The notes below the pieces were generated by a model. The model had not been told where the DNA came from and did not search any database. It saw only the letters and a list, made by a program, of their open reading frames with translations. DNA of 64,000 nucleotides from Isoetes taiwanensis (taxonomy: Eukaryota > Streptophyta > Lycopodiopsida > Isoetales > Isoetaceae), in NCBI GenBank assembly GCA_021234155.1, contig JAJEKV010000052.1, positions 927,933-991,932 of the forward strand, in the 5' to 3' direction. The translations under genes and the position numbers were made by a program. Positions 22,690-32,998 of this stretch are shown piece by piece. Each line of letters starts with the position of its first letter. Position 1 is the first letter of the stretch.

Positions 22690-23332
22690 TGCTGTAAATT
22701 TGAACTTAGACGCCATCATTTGTGGCTGCTCTGCGGAATTCTTCTACTACGAAATCCCTCCGTCTCACTTTGGCGCCTCAACTTTGGAAAGGTGAGTCGG
22801 ATTGGGTCGGATCTTCTTTGGCATTGATCGGTTGGGTTGGGTCGGATCTTCCTAAACTAATGATGATATCTTTTTTATTTCAGGATTAAGCCAGTTTGGA
22901 GTTCATTCTATTGCTTCTGGAGCCGATCTTCCAAGGTAAGATTCGTCACCAGTTTTGATTTTGCTATAAGGTTTAAAGCTTTGTACATTTCCAACCAAAC
23001 GAGATCCACAAGACCCTTCGATTCCAGACATTGGTGTTTTTCTTTGGCTTCTGAAGCCGATATTGGAAGGTAGGAATGGTTCAATGTGCCGATTTTTTTT
23101 TTTCTTCTGTCATTTTGCTGCCCTTCTGCGGCCGTTTAAGGCCCCAACATCATGTTTTTGGGTTCTTGAAAACTGAAGCATCCTCGGGTTTTTCTATGGA
23201 AACAGGTTTCGTGGGTTTTCCACAGCCTATTTCGCTCTGATCTGGGCACTGTACGAGTTCCCAGATGACTCTTCAGTAACATCGTGAGTTAAGTTGTTAA
23301 GCGCTGCCTTGACAGATGCAAATGGATCAACA
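22690..23332 (+). promoter_or_regulatory. Probable 5' leader with introns for the OBAP gene
   Basis: Splice-like boundaries occur in order: GGAAAG|GTGAGTCGG at about 22789, TTTATTTCAG|GATTAAG at about 22885, TTCCAAG|GTAAGATTC at about 22935, and GGAAG|GTAGGAATG near 23070. The intervening pieces are non-coding but repeat a GCTTCTG(A/G)AGCCGAT motif. This suggests a spliced untranslated leader ahead of the ATG at 23333. Only transcripts could confirm it. Confidence 0.35.
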
Positions 23333-24677
23333 ATGGCCGCCATGGGTCCTGGTCCTGCTTCTACCTCTGCCGACATTCACGGGAAAGATCACGAAACATC
23401 CCACGGTCTGCTCAAGGCAGTAAGGAATGATTCAAAGCCTTGCGCCTGTTAAGAAGATCCATCAACACCTCTGCGCGTAGGTTCTCTTCTTCTATTCCAT
23501 TTTTTTTCGTTCAATGTACTTTGCTACTAATAGTGTTCAATTCATCAGCACTTAGATATGCAGGGTTTGGTAATTAAACCTTAAAATGATTTCCCAGACA
23601 TATTGTTTGTGATAGTTTTTTTGGCTTAGGATTTTTTATTGGCCATTTCCTAGACGTATTGTCCTTAATTTTAGCTTTTCTGGCTTATGATCCTGCATCA
23701 ACCCTGTACGCCCTTTTTTTTCTGGTTTAGGTTTTTGGATTAGATTGAGCATTCGCTTGAGTTTAGAGCTCTGATTAACAAGGACTTTGTATCTCATTTT
23801 ACATGTCCATTTCTGGTTTCGTTTAGCTCTTTGGTTAATTAGCGTTTTATACATACTTCCTTTGTGCAGATTTCATTTTTATGCTTATGACATGTCAAGA
23901 CAAGTAGAGGCACACCACTATTGCAGTCATGTGAATGAGGAGGTGAGACAATGTGTAATATATGACACTCCATTTGAAAATGCTAGGATCATTGGTATTG
24001 AGTACATTATTCATGAGAGGCTGTTTAACACATTGCCAGATGAGGAGAAAAGGCTATGGCATTCTCATGATTATGAGGTTAAAGGGGGCATTTTGTTCAT
24101 GCCAGATGTTCCTAAGATTGCAGAACATGCAGAGATGGCTAAGCTGGTGAAATCATATGGAAAAACCTTTCATTTTTGGCAATACGATCGTGGGGATGTT
24201 ACGCCCCTTGGATTGCCCACGACTTATGATGAGCTTCACTAATGATGGCCAACTTGAACCTTTATTAGCGAAAGTGAGTTCCTTTTCATTTCATATGTCG
24301 ATGCTTTAGCTTTGCTATAATGTTTTTCCGGCTATATTTTTTACGATTCTTTGCTACAATGGTCACAATGTTGTTATTTTTTACCAGTTACTATGTCGAT
24401 TTGCTATGTCTTTTGCTGATTTATATAGATCAATATCTACAATGATTTCTATTATGTTGTTCTATGATGCTCTCTTGTTCTATGTGAGATTAAGAAAGGT
24501 TTTAACTAGCTAATATGCCTATCAGATATTGAGAAACGCTTTGATGTGTCCTTTGAAAAGAATAGAAAGAACAGAGCTGATCTTCAGGGACCGGACTTTG
24601 GCATTCATCCTTTAGCAAACCCATGGACGAAGGGCATAGGCCTGGCCACAAAGCTGAAGGAAGCTGGAGATGGTTAA
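23333..24677 (+). pseudogene. OBAP: Oil-body-associated protein (OBAP/DUF1264), frameshifted
   Basis: Three exons fit: 23333-23476 (starts MAAMGPGPASTSAD), 23870-24273, and 24526-24677 (ends TKLKEAGDG, stop). Exon 2 carries the family core: [18 protein letters not shown], then a region with [14 protein letters not shown], then [14 protein letters not shown]. Exon 3 carries FGIHPLANPWTKGIG. OBAPs are plant seed and lipid-droplet proteins needed for normal oil bodies. Exon junctions GC|GTAGGT, TGTGCAG|A, AAA|GTGAGT and ATCAG|AT are canonical. Two frame breaks are visible: in exon 1 near 23423 (after GLLKA, before GMIQSLAPVKK) and in exon 2 near 24207, where one extra C in CCCACG shifts the frame just before [12 protein letters not shown]. 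The exon 2-3 phase is also off by a base. It is either a recent pseudogene or consensus errors in a real gene. Confidence 0.8.
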
Positions 24678-24856
24678 AATTTCTAAACAGGCTGAGTTTA
24701 TACAGTAAAAAGAAAATGTTATTTTTGTAGAAAATCAAATGGTGTCTTATGCCATAATGGATATTGCTGTTTTTGTTGCAATATTGCTATGTTGTATTTG
24801 GTGTGCATTTCAAGTGTCCTTTATAGATACTGATGTTTCTATGGTATACATTGAGT

Positions 24857-24957
24857 AACCCATGGACATAGGGCATAGGCCTGGCCACAAAGCTGAAGGA
24901 AGCTGGAGATGGTTAACATTATTAAAGAGGCTGAGTTTATACAGTAAATAGAAAATT
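24857..24957 (+). repeat. Second copy of the OBAP last-exon end (239-bp tandem unit)
   Basis: Starting at AACCCATGGAC the sequence repeats the end of OBAP exon 3 (first copy from 24618), stop codon and 3' region, with a 239-bp period. It is cut off at 24957 by the palindrome-ended element and resumes at 31081 after losing about 39 bp. Confidence 0.85.
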
Positions 24958-27810
24958 AATGCCACGATTCTATTGCAATAGCAATAGAATCGACATTCCT
25001 TGGATGGGGACGCCCTATCTTGCTCTCCTATTTATACTGCCTTCTTCCTCATTTCCAGCCATCGGCGTTCTCTTGAGCTCCTTTCTATTCTACTCATTTT
25101 TGGCTCCACAAGTTTCAATCCATTCTATTCTGTTTCTTCTAGCTTCCTTAGTTCATCAGATTTTCTACCTTAGAATCTTGCCTGATGGGCTGTTTCGCTA
25201 TGAGTGCAAGATCACCCAGGTTTAGTGTCTCTGGATTTCTTTGGTGATTCAACAATCAGAAGGGCTCTTTGTTGCATGCCGTCTTCCAGCCTTCCTGCTT
25301 TGATTTCAAGACCAAGTGCGGCGGATGCACATGTGCACACTTCCAGTCCGATTCAGGCTGGTGCAGAGTTTCCAATCCGGTCCGGGATTGTCTTTGGTTC
25401 GGTCAGTTTATTCACTTGCTTTTAGGTTTCTTTGCTTGTTTCGTTTTGAGTTTTTTGGTGATGTTGTCTTACTAAATCGTCAGATCCTAGTATGGTTTTT
25501 ACTCCCTTCACGCGATCTTCTGAACCCTTTATCCTATCGGATCTGCCTTCACCCATGTTTCTGTCCCCTGTAAGTTATCGGATGTTTCCCCTAATCCTAT
25601 TGTGCCTTCACCAAATCCGATTTCCAGCCCAGGAGTGTTGAATCTTGTTTCCTTGCCGAATCAGCTTGCTTGTACAGTCTGCCCTCTATCCTATTTCGAT
25701 TACCTTTAGCTTGCCATCTCTTGCTTCTGTTTTTTCTCGATTGAACTCATAGTGGCCGATTGATCCTGGGCTATTTTTTGACGGCTTATGATCGGTGCTC
25801 TATTCATTTTCTTTTTACTGTTTGGGATTTTTTCTTTCTTGCTCTTGCATTTGATCCGTTTAGGCAGTTTTCCCCCTCTGTTTTTTCGCTGGATGGGCTA
25901 ACTCGGGGGATCCGTGGTCCTTTTCTGCTTGTTCTTCCAGATTGTTTGTGTTTTTGAAGTTTACAGGTCGGCTCTAGAGCATCCACCGCTTGTGACGACG
26001 CAGGTTCAACCAGCGGGGATACCTGGGTCCAGTCTCCTGCTTTGCCTTTCACCAGGGATACCAGGTTTCTCGTTTCTCTTTTTACCTCTCTTTAGTTTTT
26101 TGATGCCCTTTATGTTTCTATTCATTGTTTATTTTATTCTGGTATAGGCTATTGGTTGGGTCCTAGTCACTTTGGTCTCTTTGTTCTTGGCATTTATAAT
26201 TGTCTTGGTCAAGCAGTTTCTTCATATCTTCGAATTAGTAGCTTTTTCGAATTCTTTCTTTACAACGGTCCATTCTTTATAATGGTCATTTTAAAGAGTT
26301 TGTTTCCACCATTTGCCTCTAGAACTTTTGGTGCATTCACAAATGACAAACTTCCTTAGGTTCCTCCAATTTGCCATTAACAGCTATTTCTTACCCATTT
26401 TTTGGCAAGTCTCTCCATGAGGCTCGTAGGCCACGTAAACAAATGTTGGGCGATTATTGACTTTGGGTTGAACATGTGCATATAGAGAGGCGGGTGCTTC
26501 ATCAATTTTCTCAGATGACTATGACAGGTTTGCATATACATCAATTTTCTCAGACGACTATGACAGGTTTGCATATACAAGGCCATGGTCTCAATACCTT
26601 TCAAGGCATGTTTTTTATTGAGGAATTAAATTTAGCTCATGGCGTTCATACTAGATGGGTCATTGGCTTCGAGGCTTATAAAGGTAATGGTATTGGATTG
26701 ATTATTTGTCTGTACCATCTCTACTTTGTCCCAGTTATTATGTTCATGGGGGTTTCTTTACATGCTTCTAATTTCCTTGGTAACTATGTCGATTTAGTTT
26801 TCATCATCATTGTGCACTTGATGTTCACCTTAAATTGCTTCATCTTGGGCTTTTTGTCAAGTGTACAGTTCTTTTGGTCTCGGACAGTATGTTTAATGCA
26901 CGTTTGATCCCTTTTTAAGCCTATTTGATTTCTTTTTCAATGCGTTCTTCTTGTTTGAGATGTGTATGCACATTAGATCCATTCTTTGCGTTGTCTTCTT
27001 TTATAGCTCATTTTGTTTTATATACTTGACCCACTTCTGTGCTTTTTCTTACGTTGTTTTTTGGACATTGTCGATCATCATATATCATACATCTTTATCT
27101 CCACTGATGTGAATTTCAGCTTCTATTAGATAATTTTTGTGATCTCTGATCTCGGTTTACTTTTTTGCTCATATGTTTTTGGATCCTCCTTGAAGGGGTT
27201 CTTGACTGAGACCTGTCTTCGTATCCAGTGCAATTAGTCTAAGGTTTCTACCCCTTTATGCGTTGGCCCAGGTCATTCATTTAGTCTTTTGCTTTATATC
27301 ATATCCCTTGGGGTTTTTTTGCCAATTTACTTCATGTTGGTCCTCTAGTTGTTTTGAGTTCTTTCACTTGGCATCTTTTGCTTTCCTTGCCTACCTTTAG
27401 TCGCTTTGAGATAATTGCTCGAGTTCGCATTATTCTCCCTTGTCGCCTTTTTTTTTGGTGTGCGCTCTCGCATCATTTGCTCATTAGTTGTCCCAAGTGC
27501 ATTATCTACGTTTCCTTTATTCCCTTTCATCAATATTTTGTAGTATGTTTTTGTGGTTCGACTCTTAGGTTCATTTCACAACATCCTCACATATCTTGGT
27601 GCTTCGGTCACTTCGGATATTTTCCATATTCAAGGATGGAGTTTTGGGGGTTTTATTATGGCTGATACGTGGTCATTGTTTTTGGTGCATTCTCGGGATG
27701 TTTGATTTATTTCATGTATGGTTTCTTAGTTTATAGTCTCGTTAAGCTTTTAATAGTTCCATTTGCCCGTTGGTTTTATTTTCTACTTCTTGTTTGCTTT
27801 CCATTACGGC

Positions 27811-28018
27811 TAGTATCTCTTTATATATTTATTGTGTTTTGTTTACGTTTCATTGGTCCCTCTTTCACCTCCCTTCCTCCATTGACCAGTGGTTTTATTG
27901 TTCCAGATGCTCCTTCTTTATATATATTTATTGTGCTTTGTTTAGGTTTCACGGGTCCCTCTTTCACCTCCCTTCCTCCATTAACCCGTGGTTTTATTGT
28001 TCCAGATGCTCCTTTTAT
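27811..28018. repeat. Two-copy tandem repeat of about 105 bp
   Basis: Inside element A, a unit with TTATATATTTATTGTG, then CCCTCTTTCACCTCCCTTCC, then GGTTTTATTGTTCCAGATGC occurs twice with high identity. It explains the duplicated peptide in the overlapping open frame. Confidence 0.85.
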
Positions 28019-28862
28019 ACAATAGTCTCTTCAAGCCTCTGTTCTATCTATCGAGATCTTCATGATGTATTGGCTCGGTTTTTCTTATATGCTCTTTTTC
28101 CTTCCATTTATTCCTTTTGTCCGATTAGTTCACTTGTTCTTTTGTTTTGTTGTTCCCACCTTCCACCTTTTTTTTAAGTTCCATCCGATCCAAGTAGTTC
28201 CTTCATTTCAATGGTTCCGTTCATTGCATCCATGTTACTCTGTCAGTCCTGCATCACCATTTCTTTATTTGCCTCTTTTGCCTGATCTGTTCTAGTCATC
28301 TTGTTTGCCTGGTTCTTTCTTTCTTTACGGTGGTTGGTTCTGACCATTTTAATAGGTTGATTCAGTTATATTCGATCGTGTGCATAGCTTTTTGGGGCAT
28401 ATATGAATCATTCTTGGGTCGAGTTGGTCTACCTATATGCTTGACTAATATTCTTTATTTTATTTGCCTTTTTCTTTATACGTTTCTATTCTTCTTGTTC
28501 TGTCGTATCCTGATGCTCTATTTTATCCTTGTTCTTTTGGCCATTGTTTTGGGTCTATTCTTTGTTCGTCGATTCATCTAGTGTTGGCTCCTTTTTTTGT
28601 TGTGCTCTATGTGCTCTACGCCTTCAAACTCGGTTCGTTCCAAATGTTTTGTTTGTGTCCATTTCTTTTCACTTGCTTCATTATCTCCATGCTTATTATC
28701 TTGGTTTTTGTTGTCCCGTTGTTAACCCTTGCATTGTCTAGTTGTATTGGCATTTTTCTCATCTGTTAGTTCGCTATTTGGTGTAGCTCTTTTACTCTAT
28801 GGTTGCGTACGTTAGTTAGTTCTTTCATTTTATCTTTGTGTGGTATTTTCATGTAATTTGGG

Positions 28863-28864
<2 letters not shown>

Positions 28865-28894
<30 letters not shown>
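28865..28894. repeat. Poly(T), 30 bases
   Basis: An uninterrupted T run within element A. It might be the reverse of a poly(A) tail from a retroposed sequence. No matching target-site duplication was recognised. Confidence 0.8.
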
Positions 28895-28898
<4 letters not shown>

Positions 28899-30090
28899 CT
28901 CTTTTCTTCTACATCGTTATTACATTTGTTGAATGTTTCCTGGCTTTGACTGAATATGTCATTGTTCGATCTCTTCCCTTGTCCGATATCCTCTTTGACC
29001 CCGTTATCTCCTTTGTGTAGTGCCTTTTTGCCTTTTGCTTTAATTGGCCTCTTTTTTCCACTTGTCGGCCTTACTTCATTCATCCCATCGACTCCTTTTG
29101 TTCCCAGTCCATTATGTTTGTGCGTATTTACCTCCTTTGCTTCTTTTATCTTTGGGCTTACTTGCACTTTTGTATTACGCTAGTCCTCCGGATTCTGATT
29201 TCTACCTTTACTATGTTTCCTCTTGCCGTCTTACTTCTCTTTTTATCTGTTGGCATCCATATATCATGCTTTGTGCCTCATCGTTGATTATCCCGATTAC
29301 TCTATCCTCCTTGCTTCTTGATTTCTTTGTTTGCCTCCTTTGCTGATCTTTTCCAATCGTCTCTTCTGCCAATTTCTTCATGTGTTTCGCTTTTGGACAG
29401 CTTTCCCTTATCATCTTGGTTTGAGCTATTCTTTCTGAGGTTGATTCCTCTTCTATCGGCCAACTACTTGTTTCATAGGACCCATCCTAGGAATGCCACG
29501 ATTCTATTGCAATAGCAATAGAATCGACATTCCTGGATGGGGGTATATCTTAACTCTCCTATTTATCTTTGCCTTCTTCCTCATTTCCAGCCATCGGCGT
29601 TCTCTTGAGCTCCTTTCTATTCTACTCATTTTTTTTTGCTCCACAAGTTTCCGCCCCCCTCTCCCTCTGATATATTTGAGCTTGTTTCATTTCTTCACCC
29701 GACTTCTCGTTGTCATATTTCGTTCCTTTGTTAAAGTTGCTCCTTTTCTTTTTAGTCTATGTCTGTCTAATCTTCTTTACTTCTCGAGTCACCTTGTAGC
29801 CCCTGATATCCTCCATGCCTCCTTTCTATCTTTTTTTGGAAGTGCATATGTTCTTATTTTTCATGTTTCTCGATTGTGGCTCTGTAAGCCTCGAGACTTT
29901 CTTATCATTTGTCACTCCTCCTATTTATTGACCTCTCTTCATTGTTCTATCATCGGCGTTCTCTTGAGGTAGTTTCTCGTTCTTCTCTATCCTATCAGTT
30001 TCCCTCACCCTCCCTCAGTGATGGTTATTTGCATTTGATGCGTGTTCGTTATTTCTTTTCTATGTCCTTGAAATGTGCATTCTTTGTGTC

Positions 30091-30600
30091 CTCAGCGTGG
30101 CTTTGTAGCCTCTGAGGCGTACTTATTAGTTTCCTCCGTGTGCGTATCAATACATGTCAAGTGACAATTTTCTGCCCGCCTCTTCTTTCTTGACTTGTTG
30201 TCATATCAAAGGTTTTCATATAATTTTTTGTGGGTTAGGTGTTAGGTCAATGGCGTGGCTTAGTGGCCTTCTATTCTTGTGACATCTCTCTTTTCAATGC
30301 CGCATTGTAGCCTTCAAAAGCGATTCGCATTGTAGCCTTCAAGATAGTATTTTTATTTATTCATTCATGTTTTCTCGGTGTGGCATTGTAGCCTCGAGTC
30401 AATCTTTATTATTCATGTTTTCTCTCGGTTATTGTTGCCTCGAGATCATATTTATTATTTTTTTTCGGCGTGGTATTTGTAGCCTCGGCGACACTAATCG
30501 GTTGTTTTTTTCCCGCGATGGTCATTCAGCGGGGCGGTTCCCGATTGGTGGTTTGTTTTCTTTCTTCCTCGGCGTGGCCTGGAGCCTCGAAAGTGCTATT
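30091..30600 (+). repeat. Degenerate CGGCGTGGC-TTGTAGCCTCGAG repeat
   Basis: The word GGC(A)TTGTAGCCT with flanking TCGGCGTGG and CGAG recurs at about 30096, 30250, 30308, 30330, 30375, 30425, 30472 and 30573, spaced 20-150 bp apart. It is internal to element B and of unknown role. Confidence 0.6.
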
Positions 30601-30767
30601 ATATTCTTGTTTTTGCACTTTGCACGGGCTTATGCCTGAAGCTTCTAACTTTCTAACGGGTTATTCTCCTTTTCAAATTCCATTGTAGATCATTGTCTTG
30701 CAGTTCTTTCGGTTGTCAGCGTCATCATCTCGGCGAACACATGCTAGCGGCATTCTTCAAGAGTGTT

Positions 30768-30844
30768 GACGATTGTTTCTCATTAGGGTTTTCCTCGAAA
30801 ACCCAAAAGGGCGGGGTTTTTCATCCCGATGAGAAGCAGTCGTC
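30768..30844 (+). repeat. Structured core motif, copy in element B
   Basis: The outer stem GACGATTGTTTCTCAT pairs with ATGAGAAGCAGTCGTC (14 of 16). Inside lie GGGTTTTCCTCGAAAACCC, itself a hairpin, and AAAAGGGCGGGGTTTTT. The same inner core, with a different but still complementary outer stem, occurs on the minus strand at 38213-38280. Confidence 0.65.
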
Positions 30845-31080
30845 ACATTTCCCACATTTTGTATGGACAATGCGGTGGATATATCATTTTTTATCTTGTC
30901 TCCCTAGTTTCTCAGGCTCTCGATGATTGTCTAGTTTCGGAGCTTGCAGATTTTCAAGTATTTTTCAAAAATTATACCCCATTGGGGAATCAATTTGTAC
31001 TCAACGATATTTACAAAGCTCAATGAGAACACCACTTCACTTGGCCAACTACTTGTTTCATAGGACCCATCCTAGGAATG

Positions 31081-31410
31081 GATACTGGTGTTTCTGTTGC
31101 AATATTGCTATGTTGTATTTGGTGTGTATTTGAAGTTTCTTTTATAGATACTGCTGTTTCTATGGTATACATTGAGTAACCCATGGACAAAGGGCATAGG
31201 CCTGCCCACAAAGCTGAAGGAAGCTGGAGATGGTTAAAATTATTAAAGAGGCTGAGTTTATACAGTAAATAGAAGATGTTATTTTTGTAGAAAATCAAAT
31301 GGTGTCTTATGTTGTTTCTGTTGCAATATTGCTATGTTGTATTTTGGTGTGTGCTTCAAGTGTCCTCTATAGATATTGCTGTTTCTATGGTATACATTGA
31401 ATAATACTAA
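31081..31410 (+). repeat. Remaining OBAP last-exon tandem units
   Basis: Continues the 239-bp unit interrupted at 24957: the rest of unit two (31081-31177), unit three from AACCCATGGAC at 31178, and a partial unit to about 31408. Each contains the OBAP carboxyl end, stop and 3' region, so only 3' fragments of the gene were amplified. Confidence 0.85.
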
Positions 31411-31868
31411 ATAAGTAATATTATTGTCATCTATTAACGTTTCACATTGTTGCGGCGATCCCATAACATTATACACAATTTTATCAATTATTGTTTCTAG
31501 GGTGTATTATTTTTTTGGGCCTTTGGATCGTGGCACAATTCATAGGATATTTCCTTTCCAAACATCATATTTGCCTATCTAGAGTCATTCTGGGGTCAAA
31601 TTGGCCCCTGTTGACCCGATTTAAAAGGGGGCTCTAGAAGGCTACACACCATAGGGACGAGATTTTGCTGTGTATTTTGTTTTGTACATATTGCTTGGTT
31701 TCCACAAAGTTTGCTTTCAACTGTTTGGAAGTGATGCTTAACAAGGCAGATTGTGAACAATTGCAACACTTAGGACGACCTACATCTATATATAAAGGAT
31801 TTACAGATATTTTATGGTTTAGAATTGTCTTCCAGTTGCCTGCCTTATAAATCTTTTATATGTTAATA
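31411..31868. other. No gene recognised
   Basis: AT-rich DNA with short open frames lacking known motifs. Possibly former 3' flank of the OBAP gene. Confidence 0.4.
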
Positions 31869-31920
31869 CTACAAGAAATTTATCGCGGCGGCCAAGGCCG
31901 CCGCGAACATTTCTCTTGTC
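31869..31920 (+). repeat. CACTA-like end with long hairpin
   Basis: TACTACAAGAAATTTAT is followed by CGCGGCGGCC (31884-31893), AA, and its exact complement GGCCGCCGCG (31896-31905), then AACATTTCTCTTGT. ACTACAAGAAA plus CGGCGG words is the look of a CACTA terminus, but both halves are present, so it could be a tiny foldback derived from one. Confidence 0.5.
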
Positions 31921-32749
31921 CAACCAGCTGCAAAAAAAGTTTTGTGCTAAGTTGGATAAATCTCAGTTCTGGACATGCTTCAGATGCGAGAGAACATGTA
32001 GGAGTTGAACCTGCACTATTGCCGTCTGTTTTGTGCCTGTAGGCTATCGGGAAGACATATTTCGGTAAGGATAACGACAAAGGGGCGGATTGGTTCCGGC
32101 GTCTGGTTCAGGAGACATCTCTGCTCGTCGGAGCTTTTAATGTGAGCGATTTTTTTTGCTCTTTTTGGCCTAGCTTGATTTACAGGGTTATGAGCGCAGG
32201 ATGAAGAGGCTGCATAAGGAATTAGACGAATTTTTGGAATCCATAGTGCAGTAGCCCAGAACAAAAATAGCAGAGAAAGGGGCGGAATCCAAATCCAGAC
32301 ATGATCTTTTGGAATCACCAGCTCCTTTATTACAAATGTTGAGGCTGGAATGGCATTCCAAGCACCTCGGGGTGAAACTTTCTCTATTATTATTATTGCA
32401 AAAAAATAGAATCGCAGTGTACGTGCAAGTTTAGATCTCTACCGTATGTCCCACGGGGGGTGATCTCGGCCGTCTATCACGCCAGTCGCAAATTGCCTCC
32501 ACTATTTTAACCCGGTCGCCCCCACAATAAACCCAACGAAGCAGTTTCCCCTGTTGAGTCCAGACTGCTCTTCGTTTTCGCTTCGTATTTGCTAGTTACA
32601 TCAGTTGATCTTTGATCATAAATTTGTGTTGGTCCTATCCAGGAATGGTTAGATTATTTTTTGCTTCATATTTTGTTTCATTTCTGCTGTCATTCTGTCT
32701 TCCTTTAAGCCGAGGCTTTTGCTTCAGTGATCTTGCGAGTTAAAAATAT
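31921..32749. other. Upstream region of the CIPK exon, with possible 5' leader
   Basis: No domain seen at 31921-32540. From about 32540 to 32749 the sequence is T-rich and ATG-poor, with several GTNNG/AG splice-like words, as expected for a leader of the CIPK exon. Promoter elements could not be fixed. Confidence 0.35.
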
Positions 32750-32998
32750 ATGGATACCAGAGTTGGGAAATATGAGCTTGGCCGGTTATTAGGCACCGGG
32801 ACGTATGCCAAGGTCAGATTAGCCACAAACCTGGAAACAGGGGAGCAGGTGGCTATCAAAGTGCTGGACAAAGAAAAAGCTTTTCACCTTAAAATGGTGA
32901 AGCAAATCAAACGAGAAATCTCTACCATGAGACTTCTGAGGCATCCCAACATAGTCCAGCTCTATGAGGTCCTTGCAAGCAAAACCATAAATGGTTAA
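32750..32998 (+). pseudogene. CIPK: CBL-interacting protein kinase, first exon only
   Basis: The 82-residue frame starts [20 protein letters not shown] and carries the ATP-binding glycine loop (GTGTYAKV, about residues 15-22), the [10 protein letters not shown] lysine motif (near 35-44), a basic helix with QIKREISTM, and [15 protein letters not shown]. This is the canonical amino end of plant CIPK/SnRK3 calcium-signalling kinases. The frame runs past SKT into INGstop, where family members continue IYxVLEF. The catalytic loop (HRDL), DFG and the NAF/FISL CBL-binding motif are not seen anywhere downstream in the window. Either a very long intron separates the rest or this is a retained gene fragment. 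A possible donor (ATG|GTTAAC) is weak. Confidence 0.75.

Larger units (their letters stand above)
24958..29495 (+). mobile_element. T-rich palindrome-ended element, copy A
   Basis: Begins AATGCCAC, then a palindrome (arms GATTCTATTGC and GCAATAGAATC, loop AATA), then CATTCCTTGGATGGGG. Ends at GGACCCATCCTAGGAATG. Its first 150 bases and last 37 bases match copy B, but the interiors differ. CATTCCTTGGATGGG and CCCATCCTAGGAATG form a terminal inverted repeat. AATG flanks both sides and the A/B joint. The 4.5-kb interior is strongly T/C-rich on the + strand, with no recognised protein; open frames on both strands are low-complexity. It inserted into the duplicated OBAP last exon. Superfamily unknown. 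Confidence 0.65.
29496..31080 (+). mobile_element. T-rich palindrome-ended element, copy B (head-to-tail with A)
   Basis: Starts at the same palindrome as copy A (stem 29500-29525) followed by CATTCCTGGATGGGG, and ends GGACCCATCCTAGGAATG at 31080, beyond which the OBAP repeat resumes. Only about 1.58 kb. Its interior differs from A after the first 150 bases: it carries a second partial head (CATCGGCGTTCTCTTGAG at about 29952), a degenerate GTAGCCTCGAG repeat and a structured core at 30768-30844. No coding domain was recognised. A and B share one palindromic junction rather than having separate flanks. Confidence 0.65.

Noticed and set aside
25000-29450. Genes in the many open frames of element A
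   Set aside because: Frames overlap on both strands, are hydrophobic or Lys-rich by composition, and show no known motif.
24958-29496. Helitron identity for elements A and B
   Set aside because: The tail contains CTAG, but no hairpin lies about ten bases before it, the element does not start TC after A, and the conserved palindrome is at the head.
24958-31080. Hammerhead ribozyme (retrozyme or Penelope-type) at the tandem junctions
   Set aside because: Head-to-tail copies suggested it, but no CTGATGA ... GAAA core was found at the A/B, C/D or E ends on either strand.
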